A stretch of 64,000 nucleotides of DNA from Clostridiales bacterium (lineage in GTDB: Bacteria > Bacillota > Clostridia > Christensenellales > Borkfalkiaceae), in the NCBI GenBank assembly GCA_022508245.1, contig JAFLVO010000001.1:620001-684000 (forward strand), given 5' to 3'. The position numbers were made by a program, and so were the translations under genes. Positions 17,852-27,016 of the stretch are shown here, in pieces. The notes below the pieces were generated by a model. The model made no database searches and was not told where the DNA came from. It saw nothing but the letters and a program-made list of their open reading frames with translations. How positions within the stretch are numbered: position 1 is the stretch's first letter; each line of letters begins with the position of its first letter.

Positions 17852-19282
17852 TTATAGCAGTAAAGCAAATAGCGCATACAGCCAGTGAGCGCAGAACCCT
17901 GCAATAACTCCGCCTATTGTATGATAAAGTATCGAACTCGTCGTAAGTTTTCTGAAGCCGAGACTGTCCATCATTGCAACGTGTGTGGAAAGATAGCCGC
18001 TCCAAAACATACACATTGAAGTAAAAACCGAAATTTCGGTAGCCGTATATACTCCGTCCCCTACGAGTCCCACTGCCGCGCCCGCGCTTCCGAGTGCTGT
18101 GATTGGTATACTTATTGCCGCCGGTGTCTTAAATCCGAACAGTGGTCCCAAAATAATAGACAGCTTCTCTCCTATCCAGGGAAACAGTCCTACGCCTTGA
18201 TGAGCCAACCCCTGGTAAGTAGTAACTTTAACTTCGGTAAGCACACCGAATTCGTCGACTACCATTTTTGTGGTAGTTACGTCGTCGGACAGAAGCATGA
18301 CGAGATTGGCAATAATCAAAACGCCCGGTATTATGGCAAGACCTATTTTAACGCCGCTTGCGCCGCCCTCGAGCAGACTGTCAAAGAAACGTTGCACAAA
18401 GCCGCCTTTGCGAGCCTCGCGCTGGTTGACGGGATCGAAAGCCAAATCCTGATTTGGAGCGGCTTCGGCTTCCTTACCGAAAAGCTTCTTGGACTTTCTG
18501 AGCATAAGTCTAGTTGCGACTATACTGCCTATCAATGCGCCGACCACACCCATACAGACCGCCAGAACAGTCGAACCGCCGTCCGATACCGACTTACCCG
18601 CCATAGTGATTACAACTATAAGTCCCATACCGAATGCGGTACCTAAGTTGGTAAGCCCAGCAAGCTGATACTTTTTGAAATATCTTCTGTACCTTATGTC
18701 ATCGGCAAGCGTTAGAACTGCGGGATTGTCAGAAAGAAACGCCGAGAATATGGCAACCGAGGTTGCGCCGGGCATACCGTAAATAGGCTTCATAAGCGGC
18801 GACAGGCCCTTGTTAGCAAGCGATATAACGCCGAATTCGGTAAGTACCGAACTCAATGCACCGATAACGACGGCAACGCCCATAAGATAAAAGCAAGTAT
18901 TTTGCAATAAGTCCAAAGCATTATAAAATAACGTGTTGAGCATATTGCCAAAGCCCATAATGACTGCAATAGGTACAAATATCAGCAAAACAATCGCAAG
19001 AGTCACAAAGCCTTCGACGCTTACGGCTCTTTTAATTGAAAATTTATGATTTTCGTCCTCGTCCTCATGCCCTCTTATTCTGCGCCTGGGTCTGCGAAAC
19101 AAATCCAACATATGACGGCGTCTGTATTCACGAGGAAGAGGCTCTATCGGGTCTTTATTAAGCTCCTTATTCTCCGCAGCCTCGGTAGCCTCGGGTTCCT
19201 CACTCGAAAGCACGTTTTCTGTTTCGACAGTTGCTTCCTGAATGATTTGTTCTTCGCTTTCCGCCGGAATTTTTTCTGACAT
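17852..19282 (-). CDS. Nucleoside-recognition (Gate) domain membrane protein, CD0519/CD1768-like
   Basis: A 476-residue protein with a charged, glutamate-rich cytoplasmic N-terminus (about 90 residues) followed by about nine membrane segments. Stretches such as GLSPLMKPIYGMPGATSVAI and SDNPAVLTLADD match the Gate-domain family found in Clostridia. Gate proteins include nucleoside transporters and spore maturation proteins SpmA/B, but the substrate of this subgroup is not established. A -35/-10 pair lies upstream. Given the nucleoside-use locus further right, nucleoside or ion transport is possible but unproven. Confidence 0.7.
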   Translation of the reverse strand: MSEKIPAESEEQIIQEATVETENVLSSEEPEATEAAENKELNKDPIEPLPREYRRRHMLDLFRRPRRRIRGHEDEDENHKFSIKRAVSVEGFVTLAIVLLIFVPIAVIMGFGNMLNTLFYNALDLLQNTCFYLMGVAVVIGALSSVLTEFGVISLANKGLSPLMKPIYGMPGATSVAIFSAFLSDNPAVLTLADDIRYRRYFKKYQLAGLTNLGTAFGMGLIVVITMAGKSVSDGGSTVLAVCMGVVGALIGSIVATRLMLRKSKKLFGKEAEAAPNQDLAFDPVNQREARKGGFVQRFFDSLLEGGASGVKIGLAIIPGVLIIANLVMLLSDDVTTTKMVVDEFGVLTEVKVTTYQGLAHQGVGLFPWIGEKLSIILGPLFGFKTPAAISIPITALGSAGAAVGLVGDGVYTATEISVFTSMCMFWSGYLSTHVAMMDSLGFRKLTTSSILYHTIGGVIAGFCAHWLYALFALLL

Positions 19283-19311
19283 AGTGTTCTCCTACAATCT
19301 GTACATACAAA

Positions 19312-19339
19312 ATTATAATTATAATATAAAAAGTGTCAA
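19312..19339 (-). promoter_or_regulatory. Promoter for the Gate-domain gene
   Basis: Minus-strand TTGACA (19334-19339) and TATAAT (19312-19317) with 16-base spacing; a second TATAAT follows directly upstream at 19318-19323. Confidence 0.65.
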
Positions 19340-19410
19340 ATAATTAAGACCCTATCCCCATAATTTGACATCAATTCTAGGAATTTTTTCCGTATTCGGG
19401 TTATTAAAGC

Positions 19411-19432
19411 AAAAAAGCGGGAATACATCCCG
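19411..19432 (-). terminator. Terminator after the DUF3592-like gene
   Basis: On the minus strand the stem CGGGA/TCCCG (19418-19432) is followed by C and a run of six T. Its position fits the end of the gene at 19468. Confidence 0.75.
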
Positions 19433-19467
19433 ACTTCCCTGCGATAAATTGAAATTTATATGATGTA

Positions 19468-20025
19468 CTACTTCTCTCTTAAAACCTTGCTTGTTTTTTT
19501 CTTGTGCAATTTAGCCAACTTGTCATAAAAGAATAAGCTATATAAAATAACTAAGACAATATATATTAAAATTGCCGAGTAAAAAACGCTCATAAGGATG
19601 ATTTCATTACTAACGTCGATTTCCGCGCCATAGCACACCGCCCAACATAAAGGACGCGCACCCACCTTGCTTAATCCGCCAATATAAATTTCAACTTTTT
19701 GTCCTATAAGTTCACGACGCGCTTCTTCTTCCTCCCAATAATTGCCACCACCACTACCGCAAGCACCTTCATACACTATTCCGTCATCATCTACGTAACG
19801 GTACATAATGTAATAGTTAGAACCGTGTAATCCGTTGGCATTATGCTTAAAGTAAACAATTTCAGCTTCAACTACGGTGCCTTTATTTATTGCTAATTGA
19901 AGTTCCTTACAATAAATATACTCAAAAGTAGCCTTAACAGCAATAAAACCGAAAACGGCTATCACTATGATAGATAATATTACACCTTTCCAGCTTAACG
20001 CAGGTAGTTTTTCACTTTTCGCCAT
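19468..20025 (-). CDS. DUF3592-like membrane protein
   Basis: A 185-residue protein with a membrane segment near residues 12-35, a central soluble beta-rich stretch (GTVVEAEIVYFKH, YYIMYRYVDDDG, GQKVEIYIGG) and a second membrane segment near 140-165. This layout is that of DUF3592 proteins. The function is unknown. It stands alone, with terminators on both sides. Confidence 0.6.
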   Translation of the reverse strand: MAKSEKLPALSWKGVILSIIVIAVFGFIAVKATFEYIYCKELQLAINKGTVVEAEIVYFKHNANGLHGSNYYIMYRYVDDDGIVYEGACGSGGGNYWEEEEARRELIGQKVEIYIGGLSKVGARPLCWAVCYGAEIDVSNEIILMSVFYSAILIYIVLVILYSLFFYDKLAKLHKKKTSKVLREK

Positions 20026-20106
20026 CAGAATACTCCAAGTAGTAAATTACTGTTTACCTGGCAATCATTATACCATAATTAAGTAGCACTTGCAAGTATT
20101 AAAAGA

Positions 20107-20129
20107 ACGGCGAGGAAATTCCTCGCCGT
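20107..20129 (-). terminator. Terminator after rluB
   Basis: A 9-base stem ACGGCGAGG/CCTCGCCGT (20107-20115 with 20121-20129) and a five-base loop, followed on the minus strand by TTCTTTTAAT. Confidence 0.85.
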
Positions 20130-20135
20130 AAATAT

Positions 20136-20834
20136 TTATAATGAACTTAAATATGCAATTTCCTGCTTTGTCAGTTTTCTGAAAGCCCCCCGGTCAAGTC
20201 CGCGAAGGGTAAGCTCACCTATCTTAATGCGTTTTAAAAGCGTAACTTCCTTGCCGATTGCGGCAAACATCTTTCTGATTTCTCGGTTTTTACCTTCGGT
20301 AATGGTTATATGAATTTTAGTATATGCTTTGTTGGTTTCCACAATGTGCGCTTTACATTTTTTTGTGACGTAACCGTCAATTTCTATGCCGCTTCTTATG
20401 GGATTTAGTCCGCTTTCGGTAATAATGCCTTCAATTTTGACAAGATAGGTTTTAGGAACCTCATTTTCGGGTCTTGTCAGCCTTTGGGCAAGCTCTCCGT
20501 CCGTGGTCATAATAAGCAGACCCTCACTGTCATAGTCGAGCCTGCCTACGGGATAAATTCTTCCGCAGTCCTTTGGCATTAAATCCATAATGGTCTTTCT
20601 GCCTTTATCGTCTGAAACCGAACAGATATATCCTTTGGGTTTATTTAAAATATAGTACTCATTCTTCTTAAGCTTAACTGTTCTGCCGTTTACGGTTACA
20701 TTGTCCTCTTCGTTTGCCTCTGTGCCAAGCGCGGCTTGAACTCCGTTTACAAAAACGGCGCCCTCTTCGATAAGTTTGTCACACTCCCTGCGCGAAGCAA
20801 CGCCACAGGCCGCAAGGTATTTATTTAATCTCAT
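20136..20834 (-). CDS. rluB: RluB-type 23S rRNA pseudouridine synthase
   Basis: A 232-residue enzyme with an N-terminal S4 RNA-binding domain (MRLNKYLAACGVASRRECD) and the RsuA/RluB catalytic motif GRLDYDSEGLLIMTTDG, where the aspartate is catalytic. It converts uridine to pseudouridine in the large-subunit rRNA. Location after dac and scpAB matches the Bacillus rluB neighbourhood, which favours RluB over RsuA. Confidence 0.92.
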   Translation of the reverse strand: MRLNKYLAACGVASRRECDKLIEEGAVFVNGVQAALGTEANEEDNVTVNGRTVKLKKNEYYILNKPKGYICSVSDDKGRKTIMDLMPKDCGRIYPVGRLDYDSEGLLIMTTDGELAQRLTRPENEVPKTYLVKIEGIITESGLNPIRSGIEIDGYVTKKCKAHIVETNKAYTKIHITITEGKNREIRKMFAAIGKEVTLLKRIKIGELTLRGLDRGAFRKLTKQEIAYLSSL

Positions 20835-20862
20835 AAAGTATATAACCTCGAATTTCTTCTAC

Positions 20863-21870
20863 TTATATACTATATAATTTTTCCTCGAAAAGCAAGCCGT
20901 TTTGGTCGCTTATTTCAAGTATTGCAACCACGCCGCCTGACTTATTATGTTTTTTATCGTTTACAATGGGTTTTACTTTAAAATCTAGCAAATTGCCCTT
21001 TTTTACTACATAATTGCGTGATTTTTCAACTTTGCAAAGTACTCTATCAGACATAAATACATTATTTTCATCTAATTTTACAAGTGCATACTGAGAAAAA
21101 CACTCGTCAAAAATCTCACAGCTTCTCTCGTACATTTCGGGACAGTTTAATACAACACTGACAACGTCCATACCCTCTCTTTCACACGAGGACACAAGAC
21201 ATCTGCCGGCTTTAAGCGTATATCCTGTCTTTATTCCGTTAGCTCCTTCGCAAAGTGAAAGCATTTTATTCTTATTTGCGAACGAGCGAAATTTACCTGA
21301 ATAGCTTTTTGTACCTACAACCTTTTTAAATGTTTCGTTGCGCATTGCATAGCACGCAATCTTGCAAAGATCGCGTGCGGTAGTATAATGACTTTCATCC
21401 GGCAATCCACTTGGATTTGTAAACGAAGTATTTTCTGTACCAATCGATTTTGCACGTGAATTCATTTCTTCAACAAACTTTTCGATACTTCCGCTGTGAT
21501 AAATTGCAAGTGCGGCGGCACTGTCATTACCCGAACGTAACATTAAACCGTATAATAAGTCCCTGACATCAATCTGTTCATTTTCCTTTAAATAGATGCT
21601 TGAGCCTTCAACTCCAACCGCTTTTGTATCTACGGTAAGCTCTTCGTCCAAATTGCAATCTTCTATAATAATGATTGCCGTCATAATTTTAGTGGTGCTT
21701 GCCATGGGAAGCTTTGAATCGGCGTTTCTTTCAAATAGTGTCGTTCCTGTCGTCAGCTCCATTGCTATTTCCGCTGCCGCGCTTGCGCTTGCGAACAAGG
21801 GCAACTGTATGCTCATATATGCCGTAAAACAGGCTGATAATACACAAAATAATAAACATAACTTACGCAT
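20863..21870 (-). CDS. D-alanyl-D-alanine carboxypeptidase (S11, DacB/DacF-like)
   Basis: A 335-residue secreted protein with a signal peptide (about residues 1-33), then the penicillin-binding motifs SxxK in MASTTKIM, SGND, and KTGYT. It trims D-alanine from peptidoglycan stem peptides outside the membrane. It overlaps the YtfJ-like gene by 8 bases. In sporulating relatives the gene at this place (dacB) acts in spore cortex. Whether this organism sporulates cannot be judged from the window. Confidence 0.9.
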   Translation of the reverse strand: MRKLCLLFCVLSACFTAYMSIQLPLFASASAAAEIAMELTTGTTLFERNADSKLPMASTTKIMTAIIIIEDCNLDEELTVDTKAVGVEGSSIYLKENEQIDVRDLLYGLMLRSGNDSAAALAIYHSGSIEKFVEEMNSRAKSIGTENTSFTNPSGLPDESHYTTARDLCKIACYAMRNETFKKVVGTKSYSGKFRSFANKNKMLSLCEGANGIKTGYTLKAGRCLVSSCEREGMDVVSVVLNCPEMYERSCEIFDECFSQYALVKLDENNVFMSDRVLCKVEKSRNYVVKKGNLLDFKVKPIVNDKKHNKSGGVVAILEISDQNGLLFEEKLYSI

Positions 21871-22237
21871 TGTCGGAAATTTTATTGACTAACTCTCCCG
21901 TTTTATCTATTAAATTATCCAAAATACCTTCTTCCAGGCGCAAGAGTCTACAGCCTTTACCGTCGTCCACCAAAAAGCCTTTGGGTTTCACGGTTACAAC
22001 CGTACCGTTCCCGCCTGCCAATTTAAAGCCGTCCGCCTCTTTGAAGGTTTTTAAGTCGCCATATTCTCCACCGCCGCTCAAATTTACGACTGTGACTGAC
22101 GACAAGGGAATTATTTCCGCACCGTTCACGGTTATTATCGACTTCCCGACGACGGTATTTGCGTCTGCAACTTTATCTATGGGAATTGCGGGAGCTTCAA
22201 AGTCTTTATCTCTGTTTTTTCTTATTTTTGAGTTCAT
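21863..22237 (-). CDS. YtfJ/GerW family protein
   Basis: A 124-residue protein with the YtfJ pattern: VVGKSIITVNGAEIIPLSSV, then a glycine-rich SGGGEYG and LAGGNGTVVTVKPKGFLV. GGAG lies 8 bases upstream of the ATG at 22237. It overlaps the preceding membrane protein gene by 32 bases, so translation is likely coupled. In Bacillus GerW/YtfJ is a spore protein needed for germination, but homologues also occur in bacteria not known to form spores. Confidence 0.75.
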   Translation of the reverse strand: MNSKIRKNRDKDFEAPAIPIDKVADANTVVGKSIITVNGAEIIPLSSVTVVNLSGGGEYGDLKTFKEADGFKLAGGNGTVVTVKPKGFLVDDGKGCRLLRLEEGILDNLIDKTGELVNKISDNA

Positions 22238-22745
22238 GTAGTTTCTCCAAAATTATTATTAAGAATATTTTACTTAAAACAAGCAAATTTATTATCGTAA
22301 CTGCCTTTGCATAGTAACGAATATCGCTATGCTCGCAGTTAATAACGGTATAATTACGCAACTTGCAATAGTTGCCATTTATCTGCAAGAATTTATAAAT
22401 TGCAGTGGTCAGCCCATGCTGTGCAAGTACGATATAGGCATTATCTTCCTTAATAAAACCATAATCGCCCAACTGAACAAGTTTATATATACATAACTGA
22501 TTGAAAATTCTATATAAACTGACTTTTAGTTTGTTCGGGTCGATTTTTTCGGATTTGCCGTTAATCTGCATTTCGTTGGGCTTATCTTTAACGGTATTTG
22601 CATTAAAAAAGTTAAATTTATATACCCCCGCATTAAAACTTGCATATTTTTCTGCCGAATTTATATAAATGTAATTATATATGTGGACAGGAAAAATACT
22701 GATTGCAAAGCTAATCGCGGCAATATATACGGCTGCCTCGCTCAT
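22206..22745 (-). CDS. DUF2953-like membrane-associated protein
   Basis: About 179 residues from the ATG at 22745 (MSEAAVYIAAIS). It has an N-terminal membrane segment, a polar middle and a hydrophobic C-terminal segment (TIINLLVLSKIFLIIILEKL). Position between scpB and ytfJ is that of DUF2953 genes in Clostridia, but similarity is weak by eye. A longer frame from 22835 would start inside the scpB terminator and is rejected. No clear ribosome binding site precedes 22745, so the start is uncertain. Confidence 0.5.
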   Translation of the reverse strand: MSEAAVYIAAISFAISIFPVHIYNYIYINSAEKYASFNAGVYKFNFFNANTVKDKPNEMQINGKSEKIDPNKLKVSLYRIFNQLCIYKLVQLGDYGFIKEDNAYIVLAQHGLTTAIYKFLQINGNYCKLRNYTVINCEHSDIRYYAKAVTIINLLVLSKIFLIIILEKLHELKNKKKQR

Positions 22746-22800
22746 ATACTTATTATTTGTAACAGTTTTATAAATATACAAATTGAATAGTCGCAGTATA

Positions 22801-22834
22801 AAAAATGCACCTCCAAAGCAACATTGGGGGTGCA
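22801..22834 (-). terminator. Terminator after scpB
   Basis: On the minus strand TGCACCCCC pairs with GGAGGTGCA (22806-22814 with 22826-22834, one mismatch) and is followed by a run of six T. Confidence 0.8.
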
Positions 22835-22853
22835 AATAAATTTTGTATATGTA

Positions 22854-23573
22854 TCAGTCAATTTTAATAACGTCTTCGTCTTCGGATAAGAATTCCGGAA
22901 TTTCGTATCCGTCCTCGGTTGTACGCGGTTTAAGGGGCTCCTCCCTGCCATTTGAAGTTTGTTCCTGCTGTTCCCCGCCTTCCTCAACGTACTCATCCTT
23001 TTTATAGAGATAAGATGAGTCTTCCTCTTCGGAAAGCATTCTGTTATTAAGCTGGGCAATCTGCTCCATAAGCTCGTTATAATCGGGCAGCTCGTCTATG
23101 GAGTTAAGCTTAAATCTTTTAAGAAAGTTGTCCGTTGTGGCGTACAGAATAGGTTTACCGACTGCATCCTTTCTGCCGCAGGGTTCAATCATCTCAAGCT
23201 CCAAAAGCTTTTGAACTGCATAATCACAGCTGACTTGCCTGATATCTTCAAGTTCAGGTTTCGTGATGGGCTGTTTATATGCAATAAGCGCCGCACATTC
23301 CAGAATTGCCTTTGTAAATTCTTTTTCCTTTATAGGAATAAGAACTTGCGAAATCTGGTCCTTGTATTTGGGACTTGAAGCAAACTGCAATTTACCGTTG
23401 AAAACCAAAAGCTGAATACCCGAATCCTCTCCATACCGCTCTTTTAGCTCGGTAACGCACGCATTTACTTCTTTAAGCGAGCAGTCAAGCTTTTCAACAA
23501 TATATTTTACGGGTACCGCCTCGCCTGATGCAAAAACGATAGCCTCAATTATATTCGTCAAATTCTTCATCAT
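22854..23573 (-). CDS. scpB: Segregation and condensation protein B
   Basis: About 239 residues. Two winged-helix domains are visible (IIEAIVFASGEAVPVKYI and ALIAYKQPITKPELEDIR) with the conserved GRKDAVGKPILYATT motif, then an acidic disordered tail of about 60 residues. ScpB dimers bind ScpA and regulate the Smc complex in chromosome organisation. ATG codons lie at 23579, 23573 and 23570; AAGGA is best spaced for 23573 or 23570. The frame overlaps the 3' end of scpA. Confidence 0.93.
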   Translation of the reverse strand: MMKNLTNIIEAIVFASGEAVPVKYIVEKLDCSLKEVNACVTELKERYGEDSGIQLLVFNGKLQFASSPKYKDQISQVLIPIKEKEFTKAILECAALIAYKQPITKPELEDIRQVSCDYAVQKLLELEMIEPCGRKDAVGKPILYATTDNFLKRFKLNSIDELPDYNELMEQIAQLNNRMLSEEEDSSYLYKKDEYVEEGGEQQEQTSNGREEPLKPRTTEDGYEIPEFLSEDEDVIKID

Positions 23574-24357
23574 CGTCATCCTTTAAATCCCACTCGGGAT
23601 TGAGTGTAATAATAATTTCAGCAAAATTGTTTTCCTGCGTAACGAAAATACGCTGCCTTTTCAGCATTTCCAAAAGTGCCTGAAAGGTTGTTATAATTTC
23701 GTTCCTTGAAAAGCTTGTAAATAAACTTTCAAAAGAAACTTCTCCCTTTTCAACGAGGGTGTCACGAATAAACGCGGCTTTTTCCTCAACAGTAAAGGCG
23801 TCTTTGGGAATTTCTTTTATATTCTCTCTCTCACGGGCAAGGCTTTCATTTTTAAGCATCATCTTTGCAAATGCTTCCAAAAGCCCGTCAATAGTTAAAT
23901 CCTTATAAATTACCCTGAAGGTGTTCAAAGATTTATCCGGCTCTTTATAGCAGTACCCAAACGTTTCAAGCTCTTTTAATTTTTCGGTCTCCTCCATAAT
24001 GAGTTCAAACTCACGCTGCTTCAGCTGCTCAATCAACGCAAGCTTTTCATCCTCTGCAGGGTCGAAGTAGTCTTCATACTCCTCGGGAACGGGCACAAGG
24101 CTCTTTGATTTTATGTAAATAATTTGCGCAGCTATGGCAAGGTACTCGCTCTCTTTCTCCATATTACGGCTGTTCTGAGCTTTCATGTACTCAATATAAT
24201 TGAGAAACTGTTCCGTAACCTGCGAAACGAAAATATCCTCTATTCTTATCTGCGCAATGTTTATCAAATGCAACAGCAAATCGAGAGGACCTTTAAAGTC
24301 ATCAAGTACGGTGTCGTAATCAACGCCGGATTCAAAATTGTCGTAATTTTCAACCAT
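23545..24357 (-). CDS. scpA: Segregation and condensation protein A
   Basis: A 270-residue kleisin with the N-terminal motif FKGPLDLLLHLI that binds the Smc neck and a C-terminal winged helix (SRNEIITTFQALLEMLKRQ) that binds the Smc head. It bridges Smc dimers. It is followed by scpB with a 29-35 base overlap and preceded at 9 bases by the M50 protease gene. Confidence 0.95.
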   Translation of the reverse strand: MVENYDNFESGVDYDTVLDDFKGPLDLLLHLINIAQIRIEDIFVSQVTEQFLNYIEYMKAQNSRNMEKESEYLAIAAQIIYIKSKSLVPVPEEYEDYFDPAEDEKLALIEQLKQREFELIMEETEKLKELETFGYCYKEPDKSLNTFRVIYKDLTIDGLLEAFAKMMLKNESLARERENIKEIPKDAFTVEEKAAFIRDTLVEKGEVSFESLFTSFSRNEIITTFQALLEMLKRQRIFVTQENNFAEIIITLNPEWDLKDDDDEEFDEYN

Positions 24358-24366
24358 AATAAATAC

Positions 24367-25095
24367 CTAAACGGGAATTATAAGCCCCCATAAAGCCGTA
24401 ATGGGGAAACCGAGTATTTTTGTACCAAAATATTGAACATAGCCGAGTATATTAAAGTACGGAACTATACCCGCAACCGACGGAGCATAATCCATCAATA
24501 CCCCGCAAAGAAAACTCTCAATGATAAGAATCATCAGTATCATCGACCCGTTATTTCTTAAAAATCTGCGCACGGGATTTATTTCACGAGTAAACGCTTC
24601 TATAATTCTAAACCCGTCCAACGGATAGAGAGGCAATAAATTAAAAATGACTACGTTTAAGCCGTAAACAAAAATGAATGACAACGCATAATACAAGACT
24701 TGAACAAGTGCATCAAAAAATAAATTTTCGTAGAAAAAAGCATAATTCTGAATATAAACATATTTCAGAACTACAAGCGAAAGCGGATAAGCAATAAACG
24801 CAATTATATAGTTCGTCACAACTCCTGCAATTGCGGTTAGGAACAGCCCTTTTCTGTATTTTCTGAAATTATAGGGGTTAATTGGCACGGGCTTAGCCCA
24901 GCCGAATCCTGCAAACACACAGAGTGCATATCCCATAGGATCAAGGTGCTTAATGGGATTTAAGCTCATCCTCCCGCGCATTTTGGCAGTCGGATCGCCG
25001 CATTTGTATGCCGCAAAGGCATGGGCAAATTCGTGGGGAGTAAATATAAAAATTACGGCAATTGCGCCTGCAAGTATCTGAATTATACGTTCCAT
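24367..25095 (-). CDS. Site-2-protease-like M50 membrane metallopeptidase
   Basis: A 242-residue polytopic membrane protein with the zinc motif HEFAH (residues 21-25) inside the first membrane segment, and the third zinc ligand in LYPLDGFRI. The short form without PDZ domain matches the family that often precedes scpA in Firmicutes. It would cut substrates within the membrane; none is identifiable here. Confidence 0.9.
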   Translation of the reverse strand: MERIIQILAGAIAVIFIFTPHEFAHAFAAYKCGDPTAKMRGRMSLNPIKHLDPMGYALCVFAGFGWAKPVPINPYNFRKYRKGLFLTAIAGVVTNYIIAFIAYPLSLVVLKYVYIQNYAFFYENLFFDALVQVLYYALSFIFVYGLNVVIFNLLPLYPLDGFRIIEAFTREINPVRRFLRNNGSMILMILIIESFLCGVLMDYAPSVAGIVPYFNILGYVQYFGTKILGFPITALWGLIIPV

Positions 25096-25195
25096 TTTAA
25101 CCTGTCGGGAATAATGTCAACACCTATACCTTTCTGATTTTTGTTAGCGTAAAGTGTCGCGGGTGCTCATTATGTTCACAAAATTGTACTTATTT

Positions 25196-25224
25196 ATTTT
25201 ACCAATAAAATATAAAATAGTCAA
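25196..25224 (-). promoter_or_regulatory. Promoter for the M50-scpA-scpB operon
   Basis: Minus-strand TTGACT (25219-25224) and TAAAAT (25196-25201), 17-base spacing, about 100 bases before the M50 start. A second TTGACA/TAAAAT pair nearer the gene has only 15 bases between boxes and overlaps the start codon. Confidence 0.6.
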
Positions 25225-25243
25225 ATGAATTAACACAAAATAT

Positions 25244-25266
25244 GGCGCACGCCTATGGCGTGCGCC
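25244..25266 (-). terminator. Terminator after the DacA-like gene
   Basis: A ten-base perfect stem GGCGCACGCC/GGCGTGCGCC with loop TAT, followed on the minus strand by ATATTTTG. Confidence 0.8.
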
Positions 25267-25284
25267 CCAAAATATTGCTATATT

Positions 25285-26445
25285 TTATAGTGCCCAATTT
25301 TCGGCAACGTTCTTAAAGTAATCTGTAAATCCCGCTTTCTCAACGGATTCCGCCGCCACTACATTCACAGTATCGGCAAGAACACCGTCTTTGTAAACTT
25401 CAATTTTTCCTACTACTTGATCCTTTTGAACAGGCGCCTTTACTTCATACGCGATTACTTTATGCGTAATTTCAGGAGTTGCGCCCGTACGGGTAAACAC
25501 GTAACTGTTTTCCTGCGGTCTTACGGCAAAATTTTGTTTTTTGCCGCCGCGAACTTCGAAATTATCGTTAAGCTCAACGTCCTTATCAAGCACAATTTTA
25601 TTCGTAAAATTTGCAAAACCGTAGTCAAACATTTTAATCGTTGAATTGAATCTGTCATCGCTTGACGAAGCACCCAAAACGACCGAGATAAGCCTTAAAC
25701 TGTTCTTTTTAGCCGTTGCCGCAAGGCAAAAGCCTGCCTCGTTTGTAAAGCCAGTCTTGCCGCCGTCGCACGACGAATATTTTCTTATAAGCTTATTTGT
25801 GTTAGTCATAGAAGTAGTTCTGTCGTCGGGATGAACGAAATCTTCAAGCCAAATTTTACTGTATTTAAAGTAATCTTCGTACTTTATCAGATTAGAAAAC
25901 ATTATGGCTACGTCTTTTGCGCATGAATACTGCGTTTCTCTCGGTAGCCCTGTGCAGTTGGCAAATACCGTGTCCGCACAGCCCAGTTCGGTTGCTTTTT
26001 TGTTCATTTGTGCAACAAATTCTTCCTCACCGCCAGCAACAGTTTCCGAAAGCGCTACACAACTGTCGTTCGCAGAACATACAATAATACTTTTAATGAG
26101 TTGATCAACGCTGTACGTACCGCCCGTACCGAGATATACTTGCGAACCGCCCATACCTGCGGCATTTTCACTGACTGTAACCGTGTCGTCAAGTGAAATC
26201 TTGCCGTCCGCTACAGCATCAAATACGATAGTCAAAGTCATAACTTTACACACGCTCGCTATGGGCATACGTGCAGTTTCGTTCTCTTTATATAAGCATT
26301 CGCCCGTATTAAAATCCATCAGATATGCAGACTTGCAGTTTGAACTTAACTTGCGATCTTCTTTACCTTCAACGGTAAACCCTGTTAAGGCACATGTGGA
26401 AATTGCAATACAGGACGACAACATAACCGTAAATAACTTTTTCAT
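25285..26445 (-). CDS. D-alanyl-D-alanine carboxypeptidase (S11, DacA/PBP5-like)
   Basis: A 386-residue secreted protein with a signal peptide (residues 1-27), SxxK as SVCK in MPIASVCKVM, the second motif as SAN (CSANDS), KTGFT, and a C-terminal PBP5-type beta domain (DQVVGKIEVYKDG). It trims peptidoglycan pentapeptides. The SxN motif is SAN rather than the commoner SGN, which is also seen in active family members. It is a second S11 enzyme 4.5 kb from the DacB/F-like one. Confidence 0.92.
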   Translation of the reverse strand: MKKLFTVMLSSCIAISTCALTGFTVEGKEDRKLSSNCKSAYLMDFNTGECLYKENETARMPIASVCKVMTLTIVFDAVADGKISLDDTVTVSENAAGMGGSQVYLGTGGTYSVDQLIKSIIVCSANDSCVALSETVAGGEEEFVAQMNKKATELGCADTVFANCTGLPRETQYSCAKDVAIMFSNLIKYEDYFKYSKIWLEDFVHPDDRTTSMTNTNKLIRKYSSCDGGKTGFTNEAGFCLAATAKKNSLRLISVVLGASSSDDRFNSTIKMFDYGFANFTNKIVLDKDVELNDNFEVRGGKKQNFAVRPQENSYVFTRTGATPEITHKVIAYEVKAPVQKDQVVGKIEVYKDGVLADTVNVVAAESVEKAGFTDYFKNVAENWAL

Positions 26446-26473
26446 ATTAACAGTATGTCAATAATATTTAATA

Positions 26474-27016
26474 TTATACGATAGCAATTACAGCTCTGAA
26501 TACAAGATTTAATAAAATTACAAAAATTATGGTATCAAGTACCGCTGCAGCTACCGGTAAAATAAATGCAAAATTATTGTCACAAAGCTTGCAAAATTCA
26601 ACTATAAAATAGCATAGTGCAAAGCTTATAAGCGATGACGGAATATAGACTATCAAACCAACTACTATCCCGCCAAATGCGTTTGCACTCATTATTATTG
26701 CAATGTAGATGCCAAAAAACAGTCCCCTTAGAAAAACAAAAATAAGCGTCAAATACTTAAATTTAGTAAAATACGCTACCAAAAATACGGCGTAAAGATA
26801 AATCAACCCTACAAGTAAGTGAGGAAAGATTAAAGCCGAATTTTTGAAGTTAAAGACGTTATAAACGTATTCATACACCAAATTTCGCAGATAAATGTTC
26901 GAAATTACAGGTTTATATAGTACTATGCCACATATAATTGAACAAATTACAGCAATTAAAAAGGCAAAAAAATACTTTTTATCCCATTTATAGCCGCATA
27001 AAGAAAAATTCCTCAT
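26474..27016 (-). CDS. Polytopic membrane protein of unknown function
   Basis: A 180-residue protein with about five membrane segments and few charged residues. Size and topology recall SpoIIM-like proteins, but I see no convincing motif, so no function is assigned. Its ATG lies in the 3' arm of an 11-base hairpin and has no clear ribosome binding site. It is followed at 28 bases by the DacA-like gene. Confidence 0.5.
   Translation of the reverse strand: MRNFSLCGYKWDKKYFFAFLIAVICSIICGIVLYKPVISNIYLRNLVYEYVYNVFNFKNSALIFPHLLVGLIYLYAVFLVAYFTKFKYLTLIFVFLRGLFFGIYIAIIMSANAFGGIVVGLIVYIPSSLISFALCYFIVEFCKLCDNNFAFILPVAAAVLDTIIFVILLNLVFRAVIAIV

Noticed and set aside
22746..22835. N-terminal extension of the DUF2953-like gene
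   Set aside because: It would begin inside the stem of the scpB terminator and gives a sequence with no match to the family.
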